A program made the translations under genes and the position numbers. Shown here one piece after another: positions 8,118 through 16,946 of a stretch of 64,000 nt of DNA (position 1 is its first letter; every line of letters starts with the position of its first letter). Below the pieces are notes generated by a model. It worked only from the letters and a program-made list of their open reading frames with translations. It did no database searches and was not told the DNA's origin. Source of the stretch: DATJPW01 sp035506215 (lineage in GTDB: Bacteria; Desulfobacterota; Desulfomonilia; Desulfomonilales; Desulfomonilaceae). The stretch is taken from assembly GCA_035506215.1 (NCBI GenBank), contig DATJPW010000071.1, forward strand, positions 1-64,000, read 5' to 3'.

Positions 8118-9254
8118 CTACCAAAGGCCGGGAAGCGGACTTTGTCTCTGCTGGGCCGTCGGGGTGACCTGCTCCTGAAGCCCATCCTGCTTGCCCGTCT
8201 GGGACGGGGTGGAAGCGACCCGGCGCCCCGGCAAATCTTTGTTGATCCCGAGAGCCAGCGAGTTTCTCTTGAACTGCTTCCCAAACCAATACAGGGCCTG
8301 ATGGCCGTTAGGATACCTGTACGCACAGTATCCATGACCACAGCTCTGAAAGACATTCACTTCCACCGGTAAGCCTGCTGCTCTCATATCGGAAACCAAC
8401 TGATAGAGTCTTCCGCCGTTGCTGTAAGAGTTGCACCCATCTCGCACGTTGGTGTTGATATTGTATGCGATTCCCCCTGCTTTCATTATTTTCCCGAGAT
8501 TAGAGCGCCAGACGTCACCGGTCATGGGATAGCTCCCCAGATCAGTCTGCTGGCCTCCCGCATAGGCAAAGATCTCTGGCCGTCGAGCCGAGATCATGAT
8601 TGCCTGTGCAGCCCCCGCACACGCCCCGTCAATGGCGCGGAAGCGCCGATCAGGGACCGTCCTGTAATGTGCGTCGATAAATGGGATCACTTCGTCAATA
8701 AGATATTGCTCATACCGGGCTGTATTGCCACCCGCCGGGTTCCAAAGAGAGACGACGATCACTTCCTCATATGGATCTTCCCTGAGCCATCGGTTGAAAG
8801 TCTGAAGCTCTTCGTTATTTACGTTCTGTTGAAAACTCTCCGGCGTAAGATTACCGGATTTTAGATTGTCCATTGTGAGCGGGACCTTGCACCATACCGA
8901 CCAATAGGTTGCTCCGCCCAGTTCCGGGCCATTGTCCCAGCCGGATTTGCCCCCCAGCAGATACACAACTCCGTACCGCCTGTCGACATTCTGCTCGTAA
9001 TCGTCGGGTAATATGACGTGAACGGGAAAAGGGCCGGGAACTTCTTTGCCGCCTTTTGCAGAAGCACTGCGGAATACGTCGGAATGAACCCGGACCATCT
9101 CTATGTAATGTTTGGTTCGCAAAAACTTGGTGCGGGCCTCAATTTCAGACCAAGGCTCTTCCACGCCTTTTGCGGGAGCAGGTGTGGTCCACAAAACCAA
9201 GAGCGTTAACACCACTGCAACCGAGTAAAATTCTGTCCATTTCTTGATCGTCAT
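8118..9254 (-). CDS. Secreted esterase-like protein with a Cys nucleophile
   Basis: A 378-residue secreted protein of the esterase-D-like alpha/beta hydrolase family. A signal peptide spans about residues 1-30 (ending TPAPAKG). The oxyanion region VYLLGGKSGWDN and the elbow strand are intact, but the elbow reads GACAG: Cys where family members, including the paralogue at 6798, have Ser. The codon is TGT. A His follows in SCGHGYC. The start is taken at 9254, where GGAG lies six bases upstream; a TTG at 9266 is an alternative. The protein could be a thiol hydrolase like dienelactone hydrolase, or an inactive binding protein. Confidence 0.78.
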   Translation of the reverse strand: MTIKKWTEFYSVAVVLTLLVLWTTPAPAKGVEEPWSEIEARTKFLRTKHYIEMVRVHSDVFRSASAKGGKEVPGPFPVHVILPDDYEQNVDRRYGVVYLLGGKSGWDNGPELGGATYWSVWCKVPLTMDNLKSGNLTPESFQQNVNNEELQTFNRWLREDPYEEVIVVSLWNPAGGNTARYEQYLIDEVIPFIDAHYRTVPDRRFRAIDGACAGAAQAIMISARRPEIFAYAGGQQTDLGSYPMTGDVWRSNLGKIMKAGGIAYNINTNVRDGCNSYSNGGRLYQLVSDMRAAGLPVEVNVFQSCGHGYCAYRYPNGHQALYWFGKQFKRNSLALGINKDLPGRRVASTPSQTGKQDGLQEQVTPTAQQRQSPLPGLW

Positions 9255-9343
9255 CTGAATCTCCAACTGCGATTCGTAAGTTGTTTAAAGTCCGTCAAGG
9301 ATCAACTAATCACACTTATAATCAGCAGCTTGAGTTATTATAG

Positions 9344-11185
9344 TTAATCCACCCTGATTTTATGAACATACACCGGAAAGCCCTGCTGATCCACAGTTTC
9401 CGATGAACTTGGGTCCATCAATACCACGCTGCTTTTCACATTGACGCCTCGCAGCGCGCAACGCACGTAGAGCGGATAAGTTCCGGGGCGGCCTGCCTGA
9501 ACCTGCACACTCATGTCGTATACTTTGTTTTCACCCCAGAGCTCTATCCAACGTTCCGCCATCGGGACTTTCGTGCGAATCCTATCGGTGGTTACAGCCA
9601 GCACGGTGCTCCCCGCTCCATATATCTTCCCCGGTTTTGCTGATACGATCTTTAATCCGGATGTGTCCGGCGCCGAAACCGTTATCCCACCATAATCAGA
9701 CTCAGCTCCCTTATTCTCGACGTCAACGCGGACGGTGAATGTAGTGCCCGCTTTGACCGAAGAAGGCGCGGTAACTCTGAGGACCTTTGGCATAGCCTCT
9801 CTGGGAGTCGCGACCTCAAATATGTCAACCACCCAAGGCGTCCCTCCCACCCTTATGTCGGCACGGTATTGGCCGGCCCTCAATGGACCGGCTTCGGCTT
9901 TGCCGAAATCCCTCGGATACAGCACGTCAATGTTGTCTCCGTCGGCACGGATTTCACCCCTGTAGCGAGTTTCCACACCGGGGCCGTTAAGTTGGATCTC
10001 GATGTCGCGCGGTATATTGCCCAAATTTCGGAACCCAAACTTCAGCCCGCTTTTGCTTTCATTCGAAAACCGAGGGATGTTGGTGACCAGATCGGGGAAA
10101 GATCTGAAGACCTTACCGGCGAGGTGATTTATTACGAGGTCAGGTCCGTTTTCCTTGGGGGCCGGCGCAGAGCGCGGGGCCGCATCAGGCGTTGCAGGAG
10201 TTTCAGTCGCAGCGGTGAGCCGCCCACTCACTCGATCGTCATCGGATGCGATCTTGGAATCTCTTGGTGAATCTTCCGGCGCTCCGTCCGCCTTCATGAG
10301 CTGTTGAAGGCCCCCCGACAGTTTCGGAGACCCCGATGGAACGTTAGGTCCGGCGTCCGTTGCGGTCTGGATCGTTGGGTCTATTTGGACCGGCGCTGAT
10401 TCCACAATGAGAATCTTCTTTGTTTCGGCTCGCTGACCTGTAAATTGAGACATGAAGCGATTCAAACCCTGGGGGGTATTAATGTTGATTCGATGTACGT
10501 GGCTCCTATGGGTAGCATGATAAAGCCAGACACCACCCTTCTTCTCAGGGAGAATAAGCACCACATGGTAGTGTAATATTTTGTAGCCGCGTCTGGAGGT
10601 AGGTTTGCTTATGCTGCCCAGGTAAACGCGATCAGGTTGCATTTGATCCAGCACAGCCTGCCAAGCTGAACGATCGTCCAGGTCAAAGCCCCTGAAACTC
10701 AATCCATCCAGTTTTTCCAGTGGGTAGTTTCCTCTATCGGGGGTCACCAACCTGCGCGGCCTGCCTTCCGTCAGGTTCAGGATCAGGTTCCACCCGAAAT
10801 TCCAATCTTTTCCGAGGGGCGAGTTCGCCCCGCTGTTTCCGAGACGGTCCCGCGACACCTCTTCTATTGTCCAATTCTTGTTAAAGAGATAACGGCACAC
10901 GGAAACCACCAAGCCACTGCAATTGAGGCCGGGTGTTTCAAAGAGTTCTTCCGGATGCCCAAAGGTGGTGAAGTTTCCCTTGTCATCCAATGTGCCGTCG
11001 TCGCGATACGGGATGCCCAAGTGCGTATTGGCTACGTCAATCGGGTCCGTCTTCTCGGCGATTTTCTTAGCCCAAAGATACTCAGGAGCAAAAATATTGT
11101 CCCCTGAAACGGGCCGCGCCGCTAATACAATAAACAAGACCAACGGAACTGCTAAAATATTGATTCTGATTCCGGTAAGTTTCAC
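9344..11185 (-). CDS. Secreted NlpC/P60-like protein with C-terminal beta domains
   Basis: A 613-residue exported protein. The signal peptide is residues 1-28. Residues about 45-260 look like an NlpC/P60-type papain fold: LNCSGLVVSVCRYLF carries the candidate catalytic Cys89 (Asn replaces the usual Asp before it), and HYHVVLI the candidate His. A Pro/Ala/Ser-rich linker follows, then two beta-rich domains of CARDB/Ig-like character, the last starting near VLRVTAPSSVKAGTTF. It may cleave peptidoglycan peptides or another amide; the tail probably binds a surface partner. GTG at 11185 is chosen because GGAGG lies four bases upstream. The NlpC/P60 assignment is inferred from motifs only. Confidence 0.7.
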   Translation of the reverse strand: MKLTGIRINILAVPLVLFIVLAARPVSGDNIFAPEYLWAKKIAEKTDPIDVANTHLGIPYRDDGTLDDKGNFTTFGHPEELFETPGLNCSGLVVSVCRYLFNKNWTIEEVSRDRLGNSGANSPLGKDWNFGWNLILNLTEGRPRRLVTPDRGNYPLEKLDGLSFRGFDLDDRSAWQAVLDQMQPDRVYLGSISKPTSRRGYKILHYHVVLILPEKKGGVWLYHATHRSHVHRININTPQGLNRFMSQFTGQRAETKKILIVESAPVQIDPTIQTATDAGPNVPSGSPKLSGGLQQLMKADGAPEDSPRDSKIASDDDRVSGRLTAATETPATPDAAPRSAPAPKENGPDLVINHLAGKVFRSFPDLVTNIPRFSNESKSGLKFGFRNLGNIPRDIEIQLNGPGVETRYRGEIRADGDNIDVLYPRDFGKAEAGPLRAGQYRADIRVGGTPWVVDIFEVATPREAMPKVLRVTAPSSVKAGTTFTVRVDVENKGAESDYGGITVSAPDTSGLKIVSAKPGKIYGAGSTVLAVTTDRIRTKVPMAERWIELWGENKVYDMSVQVQAGRPGTYPLYVRCALRGVNVKSSVVLMDPSSSETVDQQGFPVYVHKIRVD

Positions 11186-11294
11186 CAAGCCTCCGAACTA
11201 TCACATCAATTGGAGTGTATGATATCAATTACGGTAATCCGATGCAAGCGCCGCGCTCGTGAGCAATTACGACGTACCACAATCTCCCAGTTCA

Positions 11295-11825
11295 TCATCT
11301 CACGAAAAAGGTCAACCTGCGAGCGAGTTGTTTGTCCAGGTAAAGGGCCACCTTCCATATCCCCGGCTTGTGCTCATAAAGCTCCTTGGTGGGCATAGAG
11401 TGGATACGAGGAGTACTGGATTTGCCTCTTTCATTTCCTTTCTTCTGTTCAGTGGACTTGTCATATGTTGTTCTTATCGTACGATATTCCTGGCCGGTGG
11501 GATCGTACCACACGCTCTCCGCAACATAAGTGGGTTTCTCGTCCTTAGGAATGAAAATCAGATTAACCGAATCGTTCAAATTATGGTCAAAAGTCTCTCT
11601 GGGATTGTAGGCGGAAGACGCTGTGGTAAAGACATCCTTCAGAAGATAGTAAGCTTCGTCAGGGCCTGCTCGCTCAATCCCCCTCCACTTTCCGACATTG
11701 ATCGCGCCACACCCTGCCGAGAACAAGATGGCAACCAGCACAACCGGGCCGATAAACGCCCTATGGTAAGCCCGTTTACTCATGAAACGAAACATGCGGC
11801 TCAAACGGATGCCAAATAGGTACAT
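11295..11825 (-). CDS. Hypothetical lipoprotein
   Basis: A 176-residue lipoprotein with a hydrophobic N-terminal segment ending at the lipobox LFSAGC near residue 39. The mature part is unrecognised and contains many Tyr, Asp and Lys residues. GGGGAA stands before the ATG at 11825, though Met11 and Met15 are possible starts. It lies between the acetyltransferase and the NlpC-like gene on the same strand. Confidence 0.65.
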   Translation of the reverse strand: MYLFGIRLSRMFRFMSKRAYHRAFIGPVVLVAILFSAGCGAINVGKWRGIERAGPDEAYYLLKDVFTTASSAYNPRETFDHNLNDSVNLIFIPKDEKPTYVAESVWYDPTGQEYRTIRTTYDKSTEQKKGNERGKSSTPRIHSMPTKELYEHKPGIWKVALYLDKQLARRLTFFVR

Positions 11826-11850
11826 AAATTCCCCAAAGTCCGGTTCACGA

Positions 11851-12306
11851 TCAAGGATTGGTGGCCATTGCCACTTCGTCGCACTCCGGAAATTTGTTGC
11901 AACGAATGCAATCAGCCCAAATTTTGTGCGGCAACAGACTCTTATCTATTTGAGAGAATCCGAGCCTCTCGAAAAGGCTTGTTCTGTCGGTCAATACGAA
12001 GACTCGTCTGATCTTCATCATACGCGATTCTTCCAGTAGTGCCCGGATAAGTTCGCTTCCTATGCCTCTCCCCTGGTAATCCGTCTGAACCGCGAGCGAT
12101 CGAATTTCCGCAAGGTCTTCCCATACGATGTGCAAAGCACCGCATGCAATAATGACTTCTGATCCATCGTCCATACGGACAGTAAAATCCCGCACTTGAG
12201 AATAAAGTTCACTTATGGCGCGGGGTATGAGATGGCCCGCCTTAGCCTGTTCGGCTATTAACCGGTGCATGGCCGTAACATCTTGAAGCATGGCCTTTCG
12301 GATCAT
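11851..12306 (-). CDS. ArgA-like GNAT N-acetyltransferase
   Basis: A 151-residue GNAT enzyme. The acetyl-CoA loop is QTDYQGRGIGSEL near residues 75-87, followed by ERLGF. The C-terminus, with PHKIWADCIRCNKFPECDE, resembles the short stand-alone N-acetylglutamate synthases found in delta-proteobacteria, so a role in the first step of arginine synthesis is likely but not proven. Its ATG overlaps the recN stop by one base (TGATG), which implies translational coupling to recN. Confidence 0.8.
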   Translation of the reverse strand: MIRKAMLQDVTAMHRLIAEQAKAGHLIPRAISELYSQVRDFTVRMDDGSEVIIACGALHIVWEDLAEIRSLAVQTDYQGRGIGSELIRALLEESRMMKIRRVFVLTDRTSLFERLGFSQIDKSLLPHKIWADCIRCNKFPECDEVAMATNP

Positions 12307-13982
12307 CAGGAGACCTCTGCGGGTTGACGATGCATCAAGCGCCGCACGTGTTCTTTAGCGGATTCAGCGGTCGGAGAAGCTCCAAGCATGCGTGTAAGCT
12401 CATCAACCCTTGCCTCGGAACCAAGAGAGCTGACTTCAATGTGAGTGCGGCCGTCCTGAACAAGCTTCTGCACTGAAAGATGATGATCCGCGAGTGCCGC
12501 GATCTGATGCAAATGGGTCACGCACAGGACCTGCTGCCGCCGCGCGACCCTGGCCAGTCTTGTCCCAACTGCAACGGCCGTGTGTCCTCCTATACCGGCA
12601 TCCACCTCGTCAAAAATGACCGTACCCGCGCCTTGAGCGTCTACTTGAAGCGCCTTGAGGGCCAGCATAATCCTGGAGAGTTCGCCTCCCGACGCTATAC
12701 GCGCCAAAGGCCTGAAGGCCTCTCCCGGATTGGACGCGAGGAAAAATTCTACTTTTTCAAGGCCGTGCGTACTGCCTTTTTCGTCTCCCAGTTCCTGGAA
12801 ATCGACCGTCAATTGTGCCTGAGGCATGGCAAGTTCTTTCAATTCTTCCTTCATGGCAGCTTCGAGTTTCATCGCCGCCGCGCGCCTGGCTTCGGAAAGG
12901 CGACGAGCGCAATCCAGATAGTCGTCATGACTTTGATTAGCCAGAGACCTGAGATGGTTCACGCTAGATCGGCGTTCAAGCACGTCGCCCGCCTCGTTGG
13001 TCAAGGTTTCAAGATGGGCCACTAATCCCGGCAAATCCTTACCATATTTCTTTTTTAGACGTCGGATCAGCGCCAGCCTATCCTCAATCCATTCCAGTCG
13101 AGCAGGATCGCTGTGGGAAGTTTCAGATATGCCCCTGAGTTCGAGAGCGGCATCTTCAAGTCGATATGCGGCATCTTCGAAGTTCTCTCGGAGTTTTGAA
13201 AATTTTGGATTTGCAGCAGCAAGATAATCAACTGCCTTGCCAACTTCGGCCAACTCCTCAATCAGGCTTCCGGACCTGGAATACAACGCTTGATAAGCCT
13301 CATAAGCCCTCTCGCGAATCTGCGAGGCCTTTTTGAGGACCTCTCTCTGCTGTATAAGCTCTTCTTCTTCTCCGCTTTTCAGACCTGCCTCTGTAAGCTC
13401 TTCGATATCGGCCTTATTTCGTAACATTTGTTGCTGAATCTCTTCGAGCTTCGCCTCCGCGGCAGCAAGCTCTTTCGCTGTTTTTTTCCACGTTCCGAAG
13501 GCGCCCGCTGTCCTTTCCCGGAGTTCGCTTAAACCGCCGAACCGATCGAGTATCTCGATGTGCTCTTCCGGATCCAGGAGGGCGCGATGCTCGTGCTGCC
13601 CAAAAATACTTACCAATGACTCGCCAACGGCCTGGAGCATAGCTATTGTGGCCATGTTCCCGTTTATGGAGCACCTGGATCGACCGGAGGCGGAAATCCG
13701 ACGGGACAGGACGATTTCACCTTCGGGCGACCTCTGGATGTCCGAATCAGACGGAAAGCGAAAATCCTTGTCAGCCTCGAAAAGGCCTTCCACATATGCC
13801 TCTTCTTCTCCCGTCCGAATAATATCGGTAGAAGCTTTCGTTCCCATGAGTAAATCCAGCGCGCCGATCAGAATGGACTTACCCGCGCCCGTTTCCCCTG
13901 TGAGAACGTTGAGCCCTTCACGGAATTCCACTTCGACTTTGTCGATTATGGCCAAGTTGGAAATGCGTAAGTACTTTAACAT
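12306..13982 (-). CDS. recN: DNA repair protein RecN
   Basis: A 558-residue SMC-like ATPase acting in recombinational double-strand break repair. The ATP-binding head is split: Walker A GETGAGKS near residue 30, and signature/Walker B ASGGELSRI...VIFDEVDAGIGG near residues 430-470. A central coiled coil spans about residues 150-370, rich in Glu, Leu and Lys. The start at 13982 gives the usual RecN beginning MLKYLRISNLAIID; an upstream in-frame ATG at 14024 is not supported. It follows nadK on the same strand. Confidence 0.96.
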   Translation of the reverse strand: MLKYLRISNLAIIDKVEVEFREGLNVLTGETGAGKSILIGALDLLMGTKASTDIIRTGEEEAYVEGLFEADKDFRFPSDSDIQRSPEGEIVLSRRISASGRSRCSINGNMATIAMLQAVGESLVSIFGQHEHRALLDPEEHIEILDRFGGLSELRERTAGAFGTWKKTAKELAAAEAKLEEIQQQMLRNKADIEELTEAGLKSGEEEELIQQREVLKKASQIRERAYEAYQALYSRSGSLIEELAEVGKAVDYLAAANPKFSKLRENFEDAAYRLEDAALELRGISETSHSDPARLEWIEDRLALIRRLKKKYGKDLPGLVAHLETLTNEAGDVLERRSSVNHLRSLANQSHDDYLDCARRLSEARRAAAMKLEAAMKEELKELAMPQAQLTVDFQELGDEKGSTHGLEKVEFFLASNPGEAFRPLARIASGGELSRIMLALKALQVDAQGAGTVIFDEVDAGIGGHTAVAVGTRLARVARRQQVLCVTHLHQIAALADHHLSVQKLVQDGRTHIEVSSLGSEARVDELTRMLGASPTAESAKEHVRRLMHRQPAEVS

Positions 13983-14125
13983 ACCGATTAAATGAAGTGA
14001 GATTTGGATAGAATTTCGGCGCAAGTCACCTCAAAGACAAGCATATGTTCTCTTTGCTGAAATTTCAAGTCACAACGCGGCAAGATGTTAAAAGGACTTC
14101 CTTCAATGTCACGCCTCTCATGCCA

Positions 14126-14959
14126 CTACAGTAGTCCCAGCTTCTCTTTCAACACATCGAAATAGTTCCTCGCCTGAGATTGCACCATGATAAAGGGCAG
14201 GGGAGATCGTTTAATGTGCACCGATTGCCCTCTCTCCAGGTTAATTGTCGTGTGCCCGTCCAGGGTAAGATAGAACGTTTCACCCTTTCTCAGGATCAGT
14301 TCCGTATCCATGTCCGGCGGTATTAACAAGGGCCTTTTGAGGCCGGCATACGGGCAGATAGGAGTCAATATTATCCCCTCGATTCCCGGATGTACCAGCG
14401 GACCGTTGGCGGCAAAGGAATAAGCGCTTGACCCGACAGGGGTCGATACTATGAGACCGTCGGCTCTCAGCTCCAGTTCCTTGGCATCACCCATTTTGAG
14501 CCCAAGATCAATGAGGCGAGCGATTCCTGCCCAGTGAATTACCACATCATTCAACACTCTGGCCGTCTTACCATAGGGTAACGAGACTTCCAGCAGCATT
14601 CTCTTGACGAACTTCGCTGTTCCCTGCATAACCGACTTAAGCTCCGAGATGGCCTCATCCGGCGAAACCTCTGCCATAAATCCCACTCGACCGAGATTAA
14701 TCCCGAGTACTGGAATAGGCTTCGCGTTTAGAAGGGAGGCAGCTCTTAGGATGGTCCCGTCACCGCCGAGCACGACAAGAAGATCAACCTCGTCAGTGAG
14801 GGTTTCCGACATTCTTGCTTGCCATTTATCGGCCAATTCTTTGCATGAAGGTTCTACGAGGACTTCTTTGCCGGATTCCTTTAGAAATTGGTTAATTCTG
14901 TCGCCCAATAGGACGGCCTGTTCTTCAAAACGCTTCAAGACCAGTCCGACGCGCTGCAT
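14126..14959 (-). CDS. nadK: NAD kinase
   Basis: A 277-residue enzyme that phosphorylates NAD+ to NADP+. Diagnostic motifs are LGGDGTIL near residue 64, GINLGRVGFMAEV near 86, and the NAD-site segment GLIVSTPVGSSAYSFAANGP near 168. The C-terminal TLDGH is also normal. It is the first gene of a minus-strand run nadK-recN-acetyltransferase and is divergent from rarA, with about 50 bases between them for both promoters. Confidence 0.96.
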   Translation of the reverse strand: MQRVGLVLKRFEEQAVLLGDRINQFLKESGKEVLVEPSCKELADKWQARMSETLTDEVDLLVVLGGDGTILRAASLLNAKPIPVLGINLGRVGFMAEVSPDEAISELKSVMQGTAKFVKRMLLEVSLPYGKTARVLNDVVIHWAGIARLIDLGLKMGDAKELELRADGLIVSTPVGSSAYSFAANGPLVHPGIEGIILTPICPYAGLKRPLLIPPDMDTELILRKGETFYLTLDGHTTINLERGQSVHIKRSPLPFIMVQSQARNYFDVLKEKLGLL

Positions 14960-15011
14960 TCAAGCCTCAATCATTCATTCTTGATGGAAGTTGTTGGATT
15001 TAGTACCATGA

Positions 15012-16361
15012 ATGGCTGTTAAAATCCAGGGAAATAGCCTAAAGTCCATGAATACATTACAAGATACATCCATTGCCGGCTCGCAGCGACCTCTTGCCGA
15101 CAGGATGCGTCCGAGGGACCTCGATGAATTCGTGGGCCAGGAGGAATTGATCGGGCCCGGGAAAATCTTTCGCCGCGCTATCGAAGACGACCGCTGTTTC
15201 TCAATGCTGCTTTGGGGACCGCCAGGTACCGGAAAGACCACTCTTGCCAGAATTATCGCTGAACGGTCCCGGTCCCGGTTCGTGCCGTACTCGGCTGTGA
15301 CTGCCGGGGTCAAGGAAATAAAAGAAGTGGCTGCACGCGCCCGCGAAGATCTTGAAACCTCCGGCTCGCGAACAATACTATTCCTCGATGAGATCCATAG
15401 GTTCAACAAGTCCCAGCAAGACTATCTTCTTCCTCATGTTGAAAACGGCACAATCATACTTATTGGCGCTACTACTGAAAACCCGAGCTTTGAGATAAAT
15501 TCCGCGTTGCTCTCCAGGCTGCGGGTATTCGTGCTCCAGGCACTGCATCCGGATGCGGTGCGAGAAATCATTAATCGCGCGCTCAAAGATCCGGACCGCG
15601 GACTGGGAAAGCTGCCGGTCGAGTTGGGAGAGGAGGCGGAAGATCTCATTGTCTCGCTCGCGGTCGGCGATGCCAGATCGGCCCTGAATATACTTGAGGT
15701 GGCCGCGGTAGAGGCGCACGAGCACCATGAAGGGAAAATCAGCGGCGATATCATCAGAGACGCGGTCCAAAAACGCAGCCTGCTCTATGACAAAAGTGGT
15801 GAAGAGCACTACAATTTGATCAGCGCCCTGCACAAATCCTTGCGAGACAGCGATCCTGACGCGGGTCTTTATTGGATGGGCCGAATGATAGAGGGAGGTG
15901 AAGATCCGCTGTATATCGCCAGACGCCTGATTCGTTTCGCCAGTGAAGATGTGGGGTTGGCTTCTCCTCGTGCGTTGGAGCAGGCTACAGCGGCCTACCA
16001 GGCATGTCAGTTCATAGGGCTTCCGGAATGTGCTCTTGCCCTTGCTCAGGCTGTGGTTTTTCTGGCAACATCGCCCAAGTCCAACTCTCTGGAGACCTCG
16101 TACATAGCGGTCAAAGAGGAGATTGCCCGCTCAGGGCATCTGCCTGTGCCGATGCATATCCGCAACGCGCCCACAGGTCTTATGAAGAAGTTGGGATACG
16201 GCAAGGGATACAAATACGCGCACGATTACCCCAACGCGAGAGTGGAACAAGAACACCTCCCGGACAAAATAAAAGGGAAGCGCTTCTACCATCCAACGGA
16301 CAGAGGGTTTGAAAAAACGATAAAAGAACGAATGGAGGAATTTGAAAAGGATAAGAAATGA
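15012..16361 (+). CDS. rarA: Replication-associated recombination ATPase RarA/MgsA
   Basis: A 449-residue AAA+ clamp-loader-like protein that acts at stalled replication forks. Motifs: LADRMRPRDLDEFVGQE before the core, Walker A GPPGTGKTT near residue 69, Walker B LFLDEIHRFNKSQQD, sensor ATTENPSFE, and the C-terminal tetramerisation region ending in YKYAHDYPNA. The start at 15012 or at Met13 (15048) cannot be decided; neither has a strong ribosome binding site. Confidence 0.94.
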   Translation: MAVKIQGNSLKSMNTLQDTSIAGSQRPLADRMRPRDLDEFVGQEELIGPGKIFRRAIEDDRCFSMLLWGPPGTGKTTLARIIAERSRSRFVPYSAVTAGVKEIKEVAARAREDLETSGSRTILFLDEIHRFNKSQQDYLLPHVENGTIILIGATTENPSFEINSALLSRLRVFVLQALHPDAVREIINRALKDPDRGLGKLPVELGEEAEDLIVSLAVGDARSALNILEVAAVEAHEHHEGKISGDIIRDAVQKRSLLYDKSGEEHYNLISALHKSLRDSDPDAGLYWMGRMIEGGEDPLYIARRLIRFASEDVGLASPRALEQATAAYQACQFIGLPECALALAQAVVFLATSPKSNSLETSYIAVKEEIARSGHLPVPMHIRNAPTGLMKKLGYGKGYKYAHDYPNARVEQEHLPDKIKGKRFYHPTDRGFEKTIKERMEEFEKDKK

Positions 16362-16378
16362 GCTATTGGCACTGCTAT

Positions 16379-16412
16379 CGGTAGCGACCGGCCTTAGTGC
16401 CGGTCCCGGACC
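16379..16412. repeat. Dispersed repeat, left-end fragment (copy 3)
   Basis: GGTAGCGACCGGCCTTAGTGCCGGTCC matches the left end of the repeats at 118-213 and 40670-40758. No right end is found, so this is a truncated copy. It lies 30 bases before hicB. Confidence 0.5.
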
Positions 16413-16441
16413 GCGTCATTCAGCAAAGTGGGAGGCACACC

Positions 16442-16663
16442 ATGAGGAGACAGCTTACGGCAATTATAGAAAGGGAAGGTGAAGGGTACGTTGCGCTGTG
16501 CCCGGAACTGGACATGGCAAGCCAAGGAGACACAATCCAGCAGGCCCGTGAGAATCTTCGCGAGGCACTTGAACTCTTTTTCGAGGTCGCGTCGGAGGCC
16601 GAGGTGAAACAGCGCTTTAGTCAAGAAGTGTACGTGACCCAAGTGGAGGTCGGCGTTGGGTAA
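16442..16663 (+). CDS. hicB: HicB-family antitoxin
   Basis: A 73-residue HicB domain. The partial RNase-H-like fold begins LTAIIEREGEGYVALCPELDMASQGDTIQQA, the usual HicB opening, and ends without a separate DNA-binding tail. GGGAGG lies seven bases before ATG 16442. It would neutralise the HicA mRNA interferase encoded immediately downstream, but that gene is frameshifted here. HicB proteins can also regulate their own promoter. Confidence 0.88.
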   Translation: MRRQLTAIIEREGEGYVALCPELDMASQGDTIQQARENLREALELFFEVASEAEVKQRFSQEVYVTQVEVGVG

Positions 16664-16911
16664 ATCCGCGGTGCTTTCGGGCAAGGAAGTTTGCGCTATC
16701 TTGCTCGGCATGGGTTCATCGAGGTACGACGTCGCGGCAGCCATGTAGTGATGCAGAAAAGACTACCAGACACGACGATAACGGTACCGGTACCTGATAT
16801 CCCGAACTTCGGATCGGAACACTTCAATCCATTATTAGACAAAGCGGCATTCCCCGGATTGAATTCTACTCCGATATCAATCAAGGGAAACTTTTTGGGG
16901 TCTTGAGGTAA
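16656..16911 (+). pseudogene. hicA: hicA toxin pseudogene with two frameshifts
   Basis: Three successive reading frames together spell a complete HicA mRNA interferase. Frame one starts at TTG 16656, overlapping hicB by eight bases (GKSAVLSGKEVCAIL). Near 16701-16706 the frame moves to give RHGFIEVRRRGSHVVMQK, with the catalytic His of GSH, up to TVPVPD. Near 16797-16801 it moves again to give PELRIGTLQSIIRQSGIPR and runs to a stop at 16909-16911. Both shifts fit loss of one base. Unless these are sequencing errors, no full toxin can be made. Confidence 0.85.
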
Positions 16912-16946
16912 AGTTGGAACCAGGACGAAAAACTTCAGATAACTGC

